A stretch of 64,000 bases of DNA from assembly GCA_011525845.1 (NCBI GenBank), contig WYBP01000004.1, positions 1 through 64,000 on the forward strand, written 5' to 3'. The notes below the pieces were generated by a model. That model did no database searches and was not told the DNA's origin. It saw only the letters and a list, made by a program, of their open reading frames with translations. The DNA comes from Gemmatimonadaceae bacterium. Its GTDB lineage: Bacteria; Gemmatimonadota; Gemmatimonadetes; Gemmatimonadales; Gemmatimonadaceae. Position numbers and translations under genes: made by a program. The stretch's first letter is position 1. Each line of letters begins with the position of its first letter. This document shows, piece by piece, positions 11,029 through 20,255 of this stretch.

Positions 11029-11772
11029 ATGAGCCCCTCCCAGCTGCTCGACCGGATCCGCGTGCACGGCGCGATCCCGCGCCACGTCGCCATCATCATG
11101 GATGGCAACGGGCGCTGGGCGCGCGAGCGGATGCTGCCGCGCCCCCTCGGGCACCGGAGCGGGATGAAGTCCGTGCGCGAGGTGGTGGAGGGGTCGCTCG
11201 AGGCGGGGGTGGAGGTGCTCTCCCTCTTCGCCTTCTCCCAGGAGAACTGGCAGCGTCCCCGCGTGGAGGTCAGTGCGCTGATGTCACTCCTCGAGGAGTA
11301 CATCCAGCGCGAGTCGGACGAGCTCCAGGCGCAGGGCGTGCGCGTGCGGGTGCTCGGCGACGTCGACAGGCTGCAGGGCGCCGCGCGCGCCGCCGTGGAC
11401 CGCGTCTGCGCCCAGACGGCGCACAACACCCGGCTCACCCTCAACCTCTTCATCTCCTACGGCTCGCGCGCGGAACTCGTGCGCGCGGCGCGACTGCTGG
11501 CCGAGGACGTCGCGGCCGGCCGCCTCGCGCCGGACGCAATCGACGAGGCCGCCTTCGCCGCGAAACTGTTCACGGCGGACTGCCCCGACCCCGACCTGCT
11601 GATCCGCACCTCGGGGGAGCAGCGCCTCTCCAACTTCCTCCTCTGGCAGCTCGCGTACACCGAGCTCTTCATCTCCCCGGTGCTCTGGCCGGACTTCGGG
11701 CGGTCCAACCTGTTCGAGGCGATCCTCGACTACCAGAACCGGGACCGCCGCTTCGGCCGCGTCGCGGTCTGA
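11029..11772 (+). CDS. uppS: Undecaprenyl/polyprenyl diphosphate synthase (cis-prenyltransferase)
   Basis: Elongates farnesyl diphosphate with isopentenyl units to the C55 carrier lipid for peptidoglycan and other glycans. 247 residues. The catalytic aspartate D25 lies in HVAIIMDGNGRWA; LFAFSQENWQRP and the C-terminal DLLIRTSGEQRLSNFLLWQ with PDFG are also present. It sits just upstream of cdsA and dxr, so isoprenoid and lipid precursor supply are encoded together. Confidence 0.96.
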   Translation: MSPSQLLDRIRVHGAIPRHVAIIMDGNGRWARERMLPRPLGHRSGMKSVREVVEGSLEAGVEVLSLFAFSQENWQRPRVEVSALMSLLEEYIQRESDELQAQGVRVRVLGDVDRLQGAARAAVDRVCAQTAHNTRLTLNLFISYGSRAELVRAARLLAEDVAAGRLAPDAIDEAAFAAKLFTADCPDPDLLIRTSGEQRLSNFLLWQLAYTELFISPVLWPDFGRSNLFEAILDYQNRDRRFGRVAV

Positions 11773-11778
11773 CCGCCC

Positions 11779-12633
11779 GTGAGTGAACTGACGAAGCGCG
11801 TCCTCTTCGCCGTGCCGGCGATCCCCGCCGTCGCGGGGGTGCTCTACCTCGGCGACGCGCCGCTCGCGATCCTGCTCTCCATCGCCTCGGCGCTCGGCGC
11901 CTGGGAGTACAACCGCCTCGCGGCCGCCGCCGGGGCGCGCCCGATGATGGCGTGGGGCGTGGTGCTCGCGGCCCTCGTCCCGCTCCTGATGCACGCCGCG
12001 CGCCTCGGGCTCTGGGTGCCCCCGATCTCGCTGGCGCTCCTCGTCGTGCCGATCCTGCTCGCGGTCGCGCTCTGGACCCGGGGCGCCGACGGGCGTCCCA
12101 TCGAGGCGACGGCGACGACGCTCTTCGGGGTGCTCTACACCGGCGGCATGTTCGCCTTCGCCTACGCGCTGCGGTACCACCGCTTCGCCGTCGGCGCCGT
12201 GGCCGGCACGCTCCTGCTCCTCCTGCCGCTCGTGCTCACCTGGGCCAACGACATCGGCGCGTACTTCTGCGGCCGCGCCCTCGGGAAGCGGAAGCTCATG
12301 CCGTCGATCAGCCCCGGGAAGACCGTCGCCGGGGCGGTCGGGGGACTCGCGCTCACGGTGCTCGTCACGTGGGTGTACCTGCGGTTCGTCCTGCAACCTC
12401 GCGCCGGCCTCGGGCTCACCCTCGGGTGGACGCTCGTCTTCGGCGCGGTGGTGAGCGTGGCGGCGCAGGTGGGGGACCTCGTGGAGAGCATGCTGAAGCG
12501 GCAGGCGGGGGTGAAGGACAGTTCGGCACTGATCCCCGGGCATGGCGGCGTGCTCGACCGCACCGATTCGCTCCTCTTCACGATCCCGGTCGCGTACCTG
12601 CTGCTCGATCGCCTGCTGGCCGTCCGCGGATGA
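11779..12633 (+). CDS. cdsA: Phosphatidate cytidylyltransferase (CDP-diglyceride synthase)
   Basis: Integral membrane enzyme, 284 residues with multiple hydrophobic helices, making CDP-diacylglycerol from phosphatidate and CTP. The family signature is visible as ISPGKTVAGAVGG, GDLVESMLKRQAGVKDSS and PGHGGVLDRTDS. The GTG start lies 6 bases after uppS; its stop overlaps the dxr ATG. Its product feeds the phosphatidylserine synthase encoded at 58128 on the other strand. Confidence 0.95.
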   Translation: MSELTKRVLFAVPAIPAVAGVLYLGDAPLAILLSIASALGAWEYNRLAAAAGARPMMAWGVVLAALVPLLMHAARLGLWVPPISLALLVVPILLAVALWTRGADGRPIEATATTLFGVLYTGGMFAFAYALRYHRFAVGAVAGTLLLLLPLVLTWANDIGAYFCGRALGKRKLMPSISPGKTVAGAVGGLALTVLVTWVYLRFVLQPRAGLGLTLGWTLVFGAVVSVAAQVGDLVESMLKRQAGVKDSSALIPGHGGVLDRTDSLLFTIPVAYLLLDRLLAVRG

Positions 12634-13799
12634 GCAGCGCCGCCGAGGTCCGCGGCGTGGCACTGCTCGGCGCGACCGGCTCCATCGGGGAGACCGCGCG
12701 GCGGGTGCTCGCGCGTCACGCGGACCGGTTCCGCGTGGTCGCCCTCACGGCGAACGGGAGCCGGGACGCGCTCGCCGCGGCCGCCGCGCGCCTCGCGCCG
12801 GCGATGGTCGGGCTGGTCTCGCCGAACGGCACGCCGCTGCCCCCCGGATGGCGCGGGGGTCCGGAGTGCCTCGTCGAGGCGGCGACGCACCCCGACGCGG
12901 CGATCGTGCTGAACGCCGTGGTCGGTGCGGCGGGGCTCGACGCGACGCTCGCGGCGCTCCGCGCGGGGAAGCGGGTGGCGCTCGCCAACAAGGAGTCGCT
13001 GGTGATGGGGGGGGCGCTGGTGCAGCGTGCCGCGCGGGAGGGGGGCGGGGCGGTGGTCCCCGTGGACTCGGAGCACTCCGCCCTGCTGCAGTGCGTGAGT
13101 GGCCGCATCGCCACCGAGGGTGAGGGGCTCCTCCCGCTCACGGGGGTGCGTCGCGTGGTGATCACCGCCTCCGGTGGTCCCTTCCGCACCTGGAGTTCGG
13201 AGCGGATCCGCGGTGCGCAGCTGGCCGATGCGCTCGCCCACCCGACCTGGAGCATGGGGCGGAAGATCACGGTCGACAGCGCCTCCCTCGCGAACAAGGC
13301 GCTCGAGGTCATCGAGGCGCACGTCCTGTTCGGCGTCCCGTACGACCGGATCGAGGTGGTGGTGCACCCGCAGAGCATCGTGCACTCGATGGTGGAGTTC
13401 GATGACGGGAGCGTGCTGGCGCAGCTGGGCGTGCCGTCGATGGAGCTCCCCATCCTCTACTCGCTCACCTATCCGGACCGGCTGGAGGATCCGGGGGTAC
13501 CGAGGTTCGACCCGGTGGCCTCGAGCCCGCTCACGTTCGAGTCCGTCCGGGACGCCGTGTTCCCCACGCTCGGCCTCGGCATCGCGGCCGGGCGGCGCGG
13601 TGGCGCGGCACCGGCGGTGTTCAATGCGGCGAACGAGGCCGCCGTCGCTCGTTTCCTCGATGGCTCGCTGGACTTTCCCGGCATCCCCGGAGCGATCGGC
13701 AGGGCGCTCGAGCGCCTCGCCGACCATCCGGCCAACGACCTGCCTGCGCTGCTCGCGGCCGATGCCGCCGCGCGCGCACACGTGAAGGAGTACCGCTGA
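12630..13799 (+). CDS. dxr: 1-deoxy-D-xylulose 5-phosphate reductoisomerase
   Basis: Second step of the MEP isoprenoid pathway, converting DXP to MEP with NADPH. 389 residues. The dinucleotide-binding start is LLGATGSIGETARRV. Metal and substrate motifs follow: LANKESLVMGG, VPVDSEHSALLQCV, ITASGGPFR, GRKITVDSASLANKALEVIE and VHPQSIVHSMVEF. The ATG overlaps the cdsA stop (ATGA), and the stop overlaps the rseP ATG (TGATG). Confidence 0.97.
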   Translation: MSSAAEVRGVALLGATGSIGETARRVLARHADRFRVVALTANGSRDALAAAAARLAPAMVGLVSPNGTPLPPGWRGGPECLVEAATHPDAAIVLNAVVGAAGLDATLAALRAGKRVALANKESLVMGGALVQRAAREGGGAVVPVDSEHSALLQCVSGRIATEGEGLLPLTGVRRVVITASGGPFRTWSSERIRGAQLADALAHPTWSMGRKITVDSASLANKALEVIEAHVLFGVPYDRIEVVVHPQSIVHSMVEFDDGSVLAQLGVPSMELPILYSLTYPDRLEDPGVPRFDPVASSPLTFESVRDAVFPTLGLGIAAGRRGGAAPAVFNAANEAAVARFLDGSLDFPGIPGAIGRALERLADHPANDLPALLAADAAARAHVKEYR

Positions 13800-14962
13800 T
13801 GTGGAGTTGGTTCGCACCCCTGCTGGTCCTGGGCCTCGTGATCTTCGTGCACGAGCTCGGGCACTTCGTCGCGGCGAAGCTGACGGGCGTCTACGCGCCG
13901 CGCTTCTCGCTCGGGTGGGGGAAGCCGATCTGGAGCTTCCGGCGCGGCGAGACGGAGTACGCGCTCTCGGCGCTGCCGATCGGCGGGTACGTGCGGATGG
14001 CCTCCAAGGAGGACGAGACGGGTTCGTCGCTCGAGGGGGGGAACGAGTCCGCGGAGGCCGAGCGTTCGCGGCACTGGGACGAGCACTCGATGATCCCGCA
14101 CGGGCCGCACCCCGTGCCGGCCGACCGCTGGTTCGAGTCCAAGTCGCTCCCGGCGCGGCTCACGATCATGCTGGCGGGCGTGTTCATGAACGTCGTGCTC
14201 GCGCTGGTCGTCTCGATCGGGGTGTTCGCCTGGTACGGTGGCGGGTATGCGACGGCCGTCGCGGGGAGCGTGGTCGCCGACAAGCCGGCGGCGCGCGCGG
14301 GGATGCAGGTGGCGGACAGCATCGTGGCGATCGACGGCGTGCCGATCGCACGCTGGGACGAGGTGCTCGATGCGGTCTCGGCGGCCGCGGGGCGCGAGCT
14401 GGTGTTCGAGGTCCGGCGTGGCGACGCCACCCTGATGATCCCGGTGACGCCCGAGGCGACCGAGGTCGCGATGCCCCCGTCCGGGGAGATGCAGGTGGTG
14501 GGCCGCATCGGGCTGGGGTCGAGCGGCGGGGTGGCCCGGGAGCCGATCGGCTTCGGCGGCGCGGTGGTGCAGGGATGGAACGCCACCTGGAACATGGCCG
14601 GGAGCGTGATCACGGTCCTGGGGGGGCTCTTCCGGGGGAGCGTCTCCGTCACCCAGCTCGGGGGGCCGGTGGAGATCGCGCGCTCGAGCGTGGCGGCGGC
14701 GCAGACGGGGGCCGAGTCGCTCTGGGCGCTGGTGGCGTTCCTGAGCATCAACCTCGCGGTGCTCAACCTCCTGCCGATCCCCCTGCTGGACGGGGGGCAG
14801 ATCGTGCTCCAGCTGGCGGAAGGGGTCTGGCGGCGTCCCTTCCCGCCGATGGTGCGGGAGTGGTACGCCCGGATCGGTCTGGCGGCGATCGGGGTGCTCT
14901 TCCTGACCGTGACCTTCAACGACCTGAAGCGGCTGATCCTGGGGTGGATCGGCGGGTCGTGA
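13799..14962 (+). CDS. rseP: Site-2 zinc metalloprotease RseP
   Basis: Intramembrane protease that cleaves anti-sigma factors or remnant signal peptides inside the membrane. 387 residues. The first transmembrane segment carries the zinc motif H18-E19-x2-H22 (HELGH), the centre (about 150-225) has a PDZ domain, and the C-terminal membrane motif NLLPIPLLDGG supplies the third ligand. It is the last gene of the tsf-to-rseP run. About 100 bases with a possible promoter separate it from rpsO. Confidence 0.95.
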   Translation: MWSWFAPLLVLGLVIFVHELGHFVAAKLTGVYAPRFSLGWGKPIWSFRRGETEYALSALPIGGYVRMASKEDETGSSLEGGNESAEAERSRHWDEHSMIPHGPHPVPADRWFESKSLPARLTIMLAGVFMNVVLALVVSIGVFAWYGGGYATAVAGSVVADKPAARAGMQVADSIVAIDGVPIARWDEVLDAVSAAAGRELVFEVRRGDATLMIPVTPEATEVAMPPSGEMQVVGRIGLGSSGGVAREPIGFGGAVVQGWNATWNMAGSVITVLGGLFRGSVSVTQLGGPVEIARSSVAAAQTGAESLWALVAFLSINLAVLNLLPIPLLDGGQIVLQLAEGVWRRPFPPMVREWYARIGLAAIGVLFLTVTFNDLKRLILGWIGGS

Positions 14963-14980
14963 TCGGTCCGGGCGGCCCCC

Positions 14981-15009
14981 TTTACAGGGAGGCCGGGAGT
15001 GCCTAACTT
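14981..15009 (+). promoter_or_regulatory. Possible promoter of rpsO-pnp
   Basis: TTTACA (14981-14986), a 17-base spacer, TAACTT (15004-15009). The -10 fits the TAnnTT form seen at other promoters in this window. It predicts a leader of about 55 nt before rpsO. Confidence 0.45.
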
Positions 15010-15070
15010 ACCATGCTACAACGGAATCGGCTTTCAAACGCACTGCGCAGCGCAGGCAAGGACTTCAGGG

Positions 15071-15331
15071 ATGGCGTTCGTCAAGACGGCGGCGATCGAG
15101 AAGCATCGCCAACACGAGACCGACACGGGCTCGTCCAAGGTGCAGGTCGCGGTACTCACTGAGCGTATCAACTACCTCACGGAGCATTTCCGCACCCACA
15201 AGAAGGACCACCACAGCCGTCGTGGCCTTCTCCGCATGGTCGGCAAGCGCCGGCGCCACCTGGATTACCTCAAGCGGACCGACGTCGAGACGTATCGCAA
15301 GATCATCGCCGACCTCGGCTTGCGCCACTAA
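15071..15331 (+). CDS. rpsO: 30S ribosomal protein S15
   Basis: An 86-residue small-subunit protein binding the central domain of 16S rRNA. It shows [20 protein letters not shown], the [20 protein letters not shown] core and [16 protein letters not shown]. The ATG at 15071 follows AGGG closely. The reading frame extends upstream to 14999, but those 24 residues are not family-like. pnp lies immediately downstream, the classical rpsO-pnp pair. Confidence 0.97.
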   Translation: MAFVKTAAIEKHRQHETDTGSSKVQVAVLTERINYLTEHFRTHKKDHHSRRGLLRMVGKRRRHLDYLKRTDVETYRKIIADLGLRH

Positions 15332-15347
15332 GCGCATCACCCACACC

Positions 15348-15379
15348 AGCGCGCGACCGCAGAGAGCGGATCGCGCGCT
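15348..15379 (+). terminator. Strong hairpin between rpsO and pnp
   Basis: AGCGCGCGACCGC (15348-15360) pairs with GCGGATCGCGCGCT (15366-15379) across a 5-nt loop with a single bulged base. No T-tract follows. In Escherichia coli this interval holds a terminator and an RNase III-processed stem; here it may likewise be an attenuator or processing site. Confidence 0.55.
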
Positions 15380-15406
15380 TCGTGTACAGATCAGAGAAAA
15401 ACAGAA

Positions 15407-17635
15407 ATGATGCATCGTATCGAGCGGACCTTCGCCGGTCGCCCCCTCATCATCGAGACCGGGCGCATGGCCAAGCAGGCTGCAGGCTCGTGCCTCGTCA
15501 CCTTCGGTGACACCATGGTCCTCGCGGCCGTCACCGTGAGCCCGAAGCGGAGTCACCTCCCCTTCTTCCCGCTCACCGTCGAGTACAAGGAACGGACCTA
15601 CGCCGCCGGGAAGATCCCGGGCGGCTTCATCAAGCGCGAAGGGCGGCCCCGCGACGAGGAGATCCTCTCCTGCCGCATCATCGACCGCTCCATCCGCCCC
15701 CTCTTCCCGGAAGGGTTCCAGAACGAGGTGCAGGTCTTCCTGTACGTCCTCTCGGCCGACCAGGAGAATGACGCGGACATGCTCGGCCTCCTGGCCGCCT
15801 CGTTCGCCCTGAACGCGAGCAAGATCCCCTTCGCCAAGCCGATCGCCGGTGTGCGCCTCGGCCGCGTGGAAGGGAAGTGGCTCCTGAACCCGACCTTCCA
15901 GGCGCTGGCCTTCAGCGACATGGACATGGTGGTCGCGGGCTCCGACGACTCGATCATGATGGTCGAGGGCGGCGCGCTCGAGGTCTCCGAGGAGGACGTG
16001 GTCGAGGGGCTCGGCATCGCGCAGCGCGGCATCAAGGAGCTGATCGCGATGCAGGAGGAGCTCCTCTCCAAGGTGAAGGTCCAGAAGATGGAGTGGACCA
16101 AGCCGGAGACCCCGGCGACGGTCCTCGAGACCGTGACCAAGGCGGCCAAGGGCCGGATCGAGGCTGCGATCAACCAGAAGGACAAGGCGACGCGTGTCGA
16201 AGCGGTCGACGCCGTGAAGGACGCGGTGAAGACGGAGATGGCCGAGTCGCTCACGCCAGAGGAGCTCCCGTTCGTCGGCAGCATCCTCGGCGACCTCGAG
16301 TACAGCATCCTGCGCGACCAGGTGCTCAGCACCGGGCTCCGCGTGGACGGCCGCAAGCCGACCGAGGTGCGCGACATCTCGATCGACACGAGCCTGCTCC
16401 CGCGCGCCCACGGCTCCGCGCTCTTCACGCGCGGCCAGACGCAGGCCCTCGTGGCCGCGACGCTCGGCACCGCGAACGACGTGCAGCGCCTGGACTCGAT
16501 CGACGAGGCCAAGGAGACGACCAAGTCGTTCATGCTGCACTACAACTTCCCGCCCTTCTGCACGGGCGAGGTGCGTCCGATGCGCGGCACCAGCCGCCGC
16601 GAGATCGGCCACGGCAACCTGGCCGAGCGCGCGATCCAGGGCGTGCTCCCGGCGTTCGAGGAGTTCCCGTACACCATCCGCATCGTCTCCGAGGTCATGG
16701 AGTCGAACGGCTCGTCGTCGATGGCCTCGGTCTGCGGCGCCTCGCTCGCCTGCTTCGACGCCGGCATCCCGATCAAGGGTGCGGTCGCCGGCGTGGCGAT
16801 GGGGCTGATCAAGGAAGGGAAGAAGTACGCGATCCTCACCGACATCCTCGGCACCGAGGACCACCTCGGCGACATGGACTTCAAGGTCGCCGGGACGAAG
16901 GACGGGATCACGTCCATCCAGATGGACATCAAGATCCAGGGCCTCGAGCTCAAGATCATGACCGAGGCGCTCGCGCAGGCCAAGGCGGGCCGGCTGCACA
17001 TCCTCGGCGAGATGAACAAGGCGCTCGCCACGGTGCGTCCGGAGCTCTCGCCCTGGGCCCCGCGGATCGTGACCATGATGATCAACCCCGAGAAGATCGG
17101 CGACCTGATCGGCCCGAAGGGGAAGACCATCCGCGGCATCCAGGACGAGACCGGCGCCGAGCTCTCGGTGGACGACTCGGGCCTGGTCACCATCGCCGCC
17201 GTCGGTGGCGAGGCGATGGAGCGCGCGCGCCAGATGGTCGCGGCCATCACCGCGGAGCCGGTGGTGGGCGACACCTACCAGGGCACGGTGAAGTCGGTGA
17301 CGGCGTTCGGCGCCTTCATCGAGATCATGCCCGGGACCGAGGCGCTCCTCCACGTGTCCGAGATGCGCCACACGCGCGTCGAGAAGCCGGAGGACATCGT
17401 GAAGAAGGGCGAGATGGTGACCGTCAAGCTCATCGATCGCGACGAGCGTGGCCGCCTCCGCCTCTCCATGAAGGCGCTGCTGCCGAAGCCGGAGCGGACG
17501 GAGGGCGCGGGTGACGCGCCGGACGCCGGCGAAGGCGAGGGCGAGCCGGTGGCGGCGGGCGGCGGTGAGCGCTCCCGCAGCGACCGCCCGCGCGGCGGTG
17601 GCCGCGGCGGCCGCGGGGGCCGTTCCCGCGAGTGA
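15407..17635 (+). CDS. pnp: Polyribonucleotide nucleotidyltransferase (PNPase)
   Basis: Phosphorolytic 3'-5' exoribonuclease, 742 residues. Two RNase PH domains (about 1-215 and 310-540) flank the all-alpha linker. RSIRPLFPEGF and GHGNLAERAIQGVLP mark the PH folds. The KH domain (about 555-615) has IGDLIGPKGKTIRGIQDETG, and the S1 domain (about 620-695) starts GDTYQGTVKSVTAFGAFIEI. The C-terminus is an acidic stretch followed by an RGG-rich tail. Two consecutive ATGs (15407 and 15410) are possible starts. Its stop overlaps the next gene's GTG. Confidence 0.96.
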   Translation: MMHRIERTFAGRPLIIETGRMAKQAAGSCLVTFGDTMVLAAVTVSPKRSHLPFFPLTVEYKERTYAAGKIPGGFIKREGRPRDEEILSCRIIDRSIRPLFPEGFQNEVQVFLYVLSADQENDADMLGLLAASFALNASKIPFAKPIAGVRLGRVEGKWLLNPTFQALAFSDMDMVVAGSDDSIMMVEGGALEVSEEDVVEGLGIAQRGIKELIAMQEELLSKVKVQKMEWTKPETPATVLETVTKAAKGRIEAAINQKDKATRVEAVDAVKDAVKTEMAESLTPEELPFVGSILGDLEYSILRDQVLSTGLRVDGRKPTEVRDISIDTSLLPRAHGSALFTRGQTQALVAATLGTANDVQRLDSIDEAKETTKSFMLHYNFPPFCTGEVRPMRGTSRREIGHGNLAERAIQGVLPAFEEFPYTIRIVSEVMESNGSSSMASVCGASLACFDAGIPIKGAVAGVAMGLIKEGKKYAILTDILGTEDHLGDMDFKVAGTKDGITSIQMDIKIQGLELKIMTEALAQAKAGRLHILGEMNKALATVRPELSPWAPRIVTMMINPEKIGDLIGPKGKTIRGIQDETGAELSVDDSGLVTIAAVGGEAMERARQMVAAITAEPVVGDTYQGTVKSVTAFGAFIEIMPGTEALLHVSEMRHTRVEKPEDIVKKGEMVTVKLIDRDERGRLRLSMKALLPKPERTEGAGDAPDAGEGEGEPVAAGGGERSRSDRPRGGGRGGRGGRSRE

Positions 17636-18912
17636 TCGACGCGTCCGTCGCCGTCCCCGCGCTGATCGAGCGCGGCGTGCAGCGGACCGTCCTGCCGAAC
17701 GGACTGACCGTACTCTCGGAGCACCTTCCGGGCGTGCGGTCAGTTGCGTTGGGGGCCTGGGTGCGCGCGGCCTCGCTGCATGAGCCGCGCGAGAAGATGG
17801 GGGTCTCCCACCTCCTCGAGCACATGGTGTTCAAGGGCTCCGAGCGGCGCACGGCGCGCGAGCTCGCGCTCTCGCTCGAGTCCCTCGGCGGCTCGCTCGA
17901 CGCCTACACCGGGCGTGAGGCGACGTCGTTCCAGGCGCGGGTGCTCGACGAGCACCTGCCCCAGGCGGCGGACGTCCTCTTCGACCTGATGTTCCGGCCG
18001 GCGCTCCGCGAGGCCGACCTCCGGCTCGAGCGGGGCGTCGTGCTGGAGGAGATCGCCATGGTGGACGACACGCCGGACGACGTCGTCTTCGAGTTGCACA
18101 ACGAGGCGATGTGGGGCGCGCATCCGTTCGGGTACTCGATCCTGGGCACCCGGGAGACGGTCGGCGCGCTGCAGGTGGCCGACCTGCGGGCGCTGCACGA
18201 GCGGGCCTACGGTGCCTCGCAGGTGGTCGTGGCGGCCGCGGGGAACGTGGCGCACGAGGTGCTGCTCGAGGTGCTCGCGGCGGCGGGGTGGGCGGACCTC
18301 CGGGCGGGGTCGCCGGAGCCGCTGCCGGTCCCGGCCGCGCGCGCGGCGGCGGCCAGCGAGCGCGTGGTCGAGCGCGACACGCAGCAGCTCCACCTCGTCT
18401 TCGGCAACGTGACCGTGCCGCACGGGGACCGGCGACGCTATCCCCTGATGCTGGTGAACACGCTCTTCGGCGGCGGGATGAGCTCGCGGCTCTTCCAGAA
18501 GGTGCGCGAGGAGCTCGGATTGGCATATTCCGTGCACGCGTTCCAGTCGTTCCACCGCAGCGCCGGCGTGCAGGGCATCTACGTCGGCTGTGCGCCGGAG
18601 CGCGCGCGGGAGGTCATCGACGCGGTGCACCAGGAGCTCCTGCTCCTGCAGCGCGAGGGGATCCCGGCCGACGAGCTCGCGATGGGGAAGCAGCAGTTGA
18701 AGGGCCAGGTCACGCTCTCCATGGAGAGCACCTCGGCCCGGATGTACCGCGCCGCGGCGGTGGAGCTCTTCGACGAGCCCTACCGGCCGCTCAGCGAAGT
18801 GCTGGCGCGCGTGGACGCGATCACGTCGGACGACGTCGCGGAGGTCTGCCGGGAGTTCTTCTCGGTGGAGCAGCAAACGGTCGTGCGCCTCGGCCCCGCC
18901 GCACCGGTGTGA
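17632..18912 (+). CDS. M16 family zinc metallopeptidase (processing-peptidase-like)
   Basis: A 426-residue insulinase-type protease, probably cytosolic or periplasm-independent as no signal peptide is visible. The inverted zinc motif is H60-L-L-E63-H64, with the distal acidic ligand expected in the helix around FELHNEAMWG. The C-terminal half shows the family's FQKVREELGLAYSVHAFQSF segment, so both homologous halves are present. The GTG start overlaps the pnp stop. A pnp-M16 peptidase neighbourhood is common in bacteria. The substrate is unknown. Confidence 0.9.
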   Translation: MIDASVAVPALIERGVQRTVLPNGLTVLSEHLPGVRSVALGAWVRAASLHEPREKMGVSHLLEHMVFKGSERRTARELALSLESLGGSLDAYTGREATSFQARVLDEHLPQAADVLFDLMFRPALREADLRLERGVVLEEIAMVDDTPDDVVFELHNEAMWGAHPFGYSILGTRETVGALQVADLRALHERAYGASQVVVAAAGNVAHEVLLEVLAAAGWADLRAGSPEPLPVPAARAAAASERVVERDTQQLHLVFGNVTVPHGDRRRYPLMLVNTLFGGGMSSRLFQKVREELGLAYSVHAFQSFHRSAGVQGIYVGCAPERAREVIDAVHQELLLLQREGIPADELAMGKQQLKGQVTLSMESTSARMYRAAAVELFDEPYRPLSEVLARVDAITSDDVAEVCREFFSVEQQTVVRLGPAAPV

Positions 18913-18925
18913 GCGGCGCCCGTCG

Positions 18926-18967
18926 TTCCCCTCACACCTCCCACCTCACATCTCTCCTCTGCCTCTC
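18926..18967. repeat. Half element of the heptad repeat family, abutting ald (copy 2)
   Basis: A pyrimidine-rich stretch in the same order as the right arm and tail of copy 1: TCACA, CTCCCA, TCAC, then CTCTGC and TCTCA blocks with only scattered differences. No left arm is present, so it cannot form the hairpin. It ends exactly at the ald start codon and therefore forms the whole ribosome-binding region of ald. Confidence 0.65.
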
Positions 18968-20083
18968 ATGAAAATCGGCATCCCGAAGGAAATCAAAACG
19001 AACGAGAACCGCGTCTCCCTCGTGCCGGCGGGCGCCGAGGCGCTCGTGATGGCCGGGCACACGGTCCACGTCGAGCAGGGCGCAGGCCTCGGCAGCGGCT
19101 TCACCGACGAGCAGTACGTGGCGGTCGGGGCCAAGATCCTCCCCACGGCGGACGCCGTCTGGAAGGATGCCGAGATGATCATCAAGGTGAAGGAGCCGAT
19201 CGCGGTGGAGTGGCCCCGGATGCGGAAGGGGCAGACGATCTTCACCTACTTCCACTTCGCCGCCGACGAGGCGCTGACCAAGGCGCACCTCGATTCCGGT
19301 GCGACCTGCATCGCGTACGAGACGGTCGAGCTCCCGAGCCGCGAGCTCCCGCTCCTGACGCCGATGTCCGAGGTGGCGGGGCGCATGGCCGTGCAGGAAG
19401 GGGCCAAGTACCTCGAGAAGCTCTACGGCGGCCGCGGCGTGCTGCTGGGTGGCGTGCCGGGCGTCCCGCCGGGCAAGGTGGTGATCCTGGGCGGCGGCGT
19501 GGTGGGCGTGAACGCGGCGAAGATGGCGGCCGGGATGGGCGCCAAGGTGACGATCATGGACACCTCGCTCCCGCGGCTCCGCTACCTGAGCGACGTGATG
19601 CCGGCGAACGTGCAGATGATCTTCTCGAATCGCCAGAACATCCTCGAGCAGATCTCGACGGCCGACCTCGTGGTCGGGGGCGTGCTGCTCCCGGGCGCCA
19701 AGGCGCCCAAGCTGATCGTCCGCGAGGACCTCAAGCTCATGCAGCAGGGCGCGGTGATCGTGGACGTGGCGATCGACCAGGGCGGGTGCGTGGAGACCAT
19801 CAAGGCGACGACGCACGAGAACCCGGTGTACACGGTGGACGGGATCATCCACTACGGCGTGGCGAACATGCCGGGCGGCGTGCCGCGCACCTCGACGCTC
19901 GCGCTCACCAACGCGACCTTCCCCTATGCGTTCAAGCTCGCGAACAAGGGGTGGAAGCAGGCGCTCCGCGAGGACGCGGCGCTGCTCAAGGGGCTGAACG
20001 TCGTGGCGGGCAAGGTGACCTACCAGGGCGTGGCCGAGGCGTTCGGCATGGAGTACCACGAGCCGCAGCAGTTCGTGAAGTAG
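18968..20083 (+). CDS. ald: Alanine dehydrogenase
   Basis: NAD-dependent interconversion of L-alanine and pyruvate plus ammonia. 371 residues, normal length. The N-terminus [20 protein letters not shown] is diagnostic. The Rossmann loop is [20 protein letters not shown], and the C-terminal signature is [20 protein letters not shown]. The start is ATG at 18968, directly behind a CT-rich repeat-derived leader with no purine-rich ribosome site, which is unusual. A GC-rich hairpin follows the stop. Confidence 0.96.
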   Translation: MKIGIPKEIKTNENRVSLVPAGAEALVMAGHTVHVEQGAGLGSGFTDEQYVAVGAKILPTADAVWKDAEMIIKVKEPIAVEWPRMRKGQTIFTYFHFAADEALTKAHLDSGATCIAYETVELPSRELPLLTPMSEVAGRMAVQEGAKYLEKLYGGRGVLLGGVPGVPPGKVVILGGGVVGVNAAKMAAGMGAKVTIMDTSLPRLRYLSDVMPANVQMIFSNRQNILEQISTADLVVGGVLLPGAKAPKLIVREDLKLMQQGAVIVDVAIDQGGCVETIKATTHENPVYTVDGIIHYGVANMPGGVPRTSTLALTNATFPYAFKLANKGWKQALREDAALLKGLNVVAGKVTYQGVAEAFGMEYHEPQQFVK

Positions 20084-20118
20084 CCCGGCGGCCGACGCCC
20101 GAGGGGCGCCCGCCGGGC
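20083..20118 (+). terminator. Nested hairpin after ald
   Basis: GCCCGGCGG (20083-20091) pairs perfectly with CCGCCGGGC (20110-20118). Inside it CGCCC (20096-20100) pairs with GGGCG (20104-20108). The stem begins at the last base of the ald stop codon. No T-tract follows, so termination is an inference from position and stability. Confidence 0.5.
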
Positions 20119-20198
20119 GCCGCGGGCCACGGTGCGATGTCCGTGCACGGGGGAGGGATGCCGTCCAGGCGTTCCTCCCCCGCGTCGTCCGCGCTCGC

Positions 20199-20228
20199 TT
20201 GACGCCTCCCGCGCGGGTGGGGTATGTA
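20199..20228 (+). promoter_or_regulatory. Promoter of the first plug/TonB_C chimera gene
   Basis: TTGACG (20199-20204), an 18-base spacer, TATGTA (20223-20228). It lies 27 bases before the ATG at 20256, with a GAGAGG ribosome site in between. Confidence 0.6.
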
Positions 20229-20255
20229 GGTGGGGGACCACGACGACGAGAGGCG

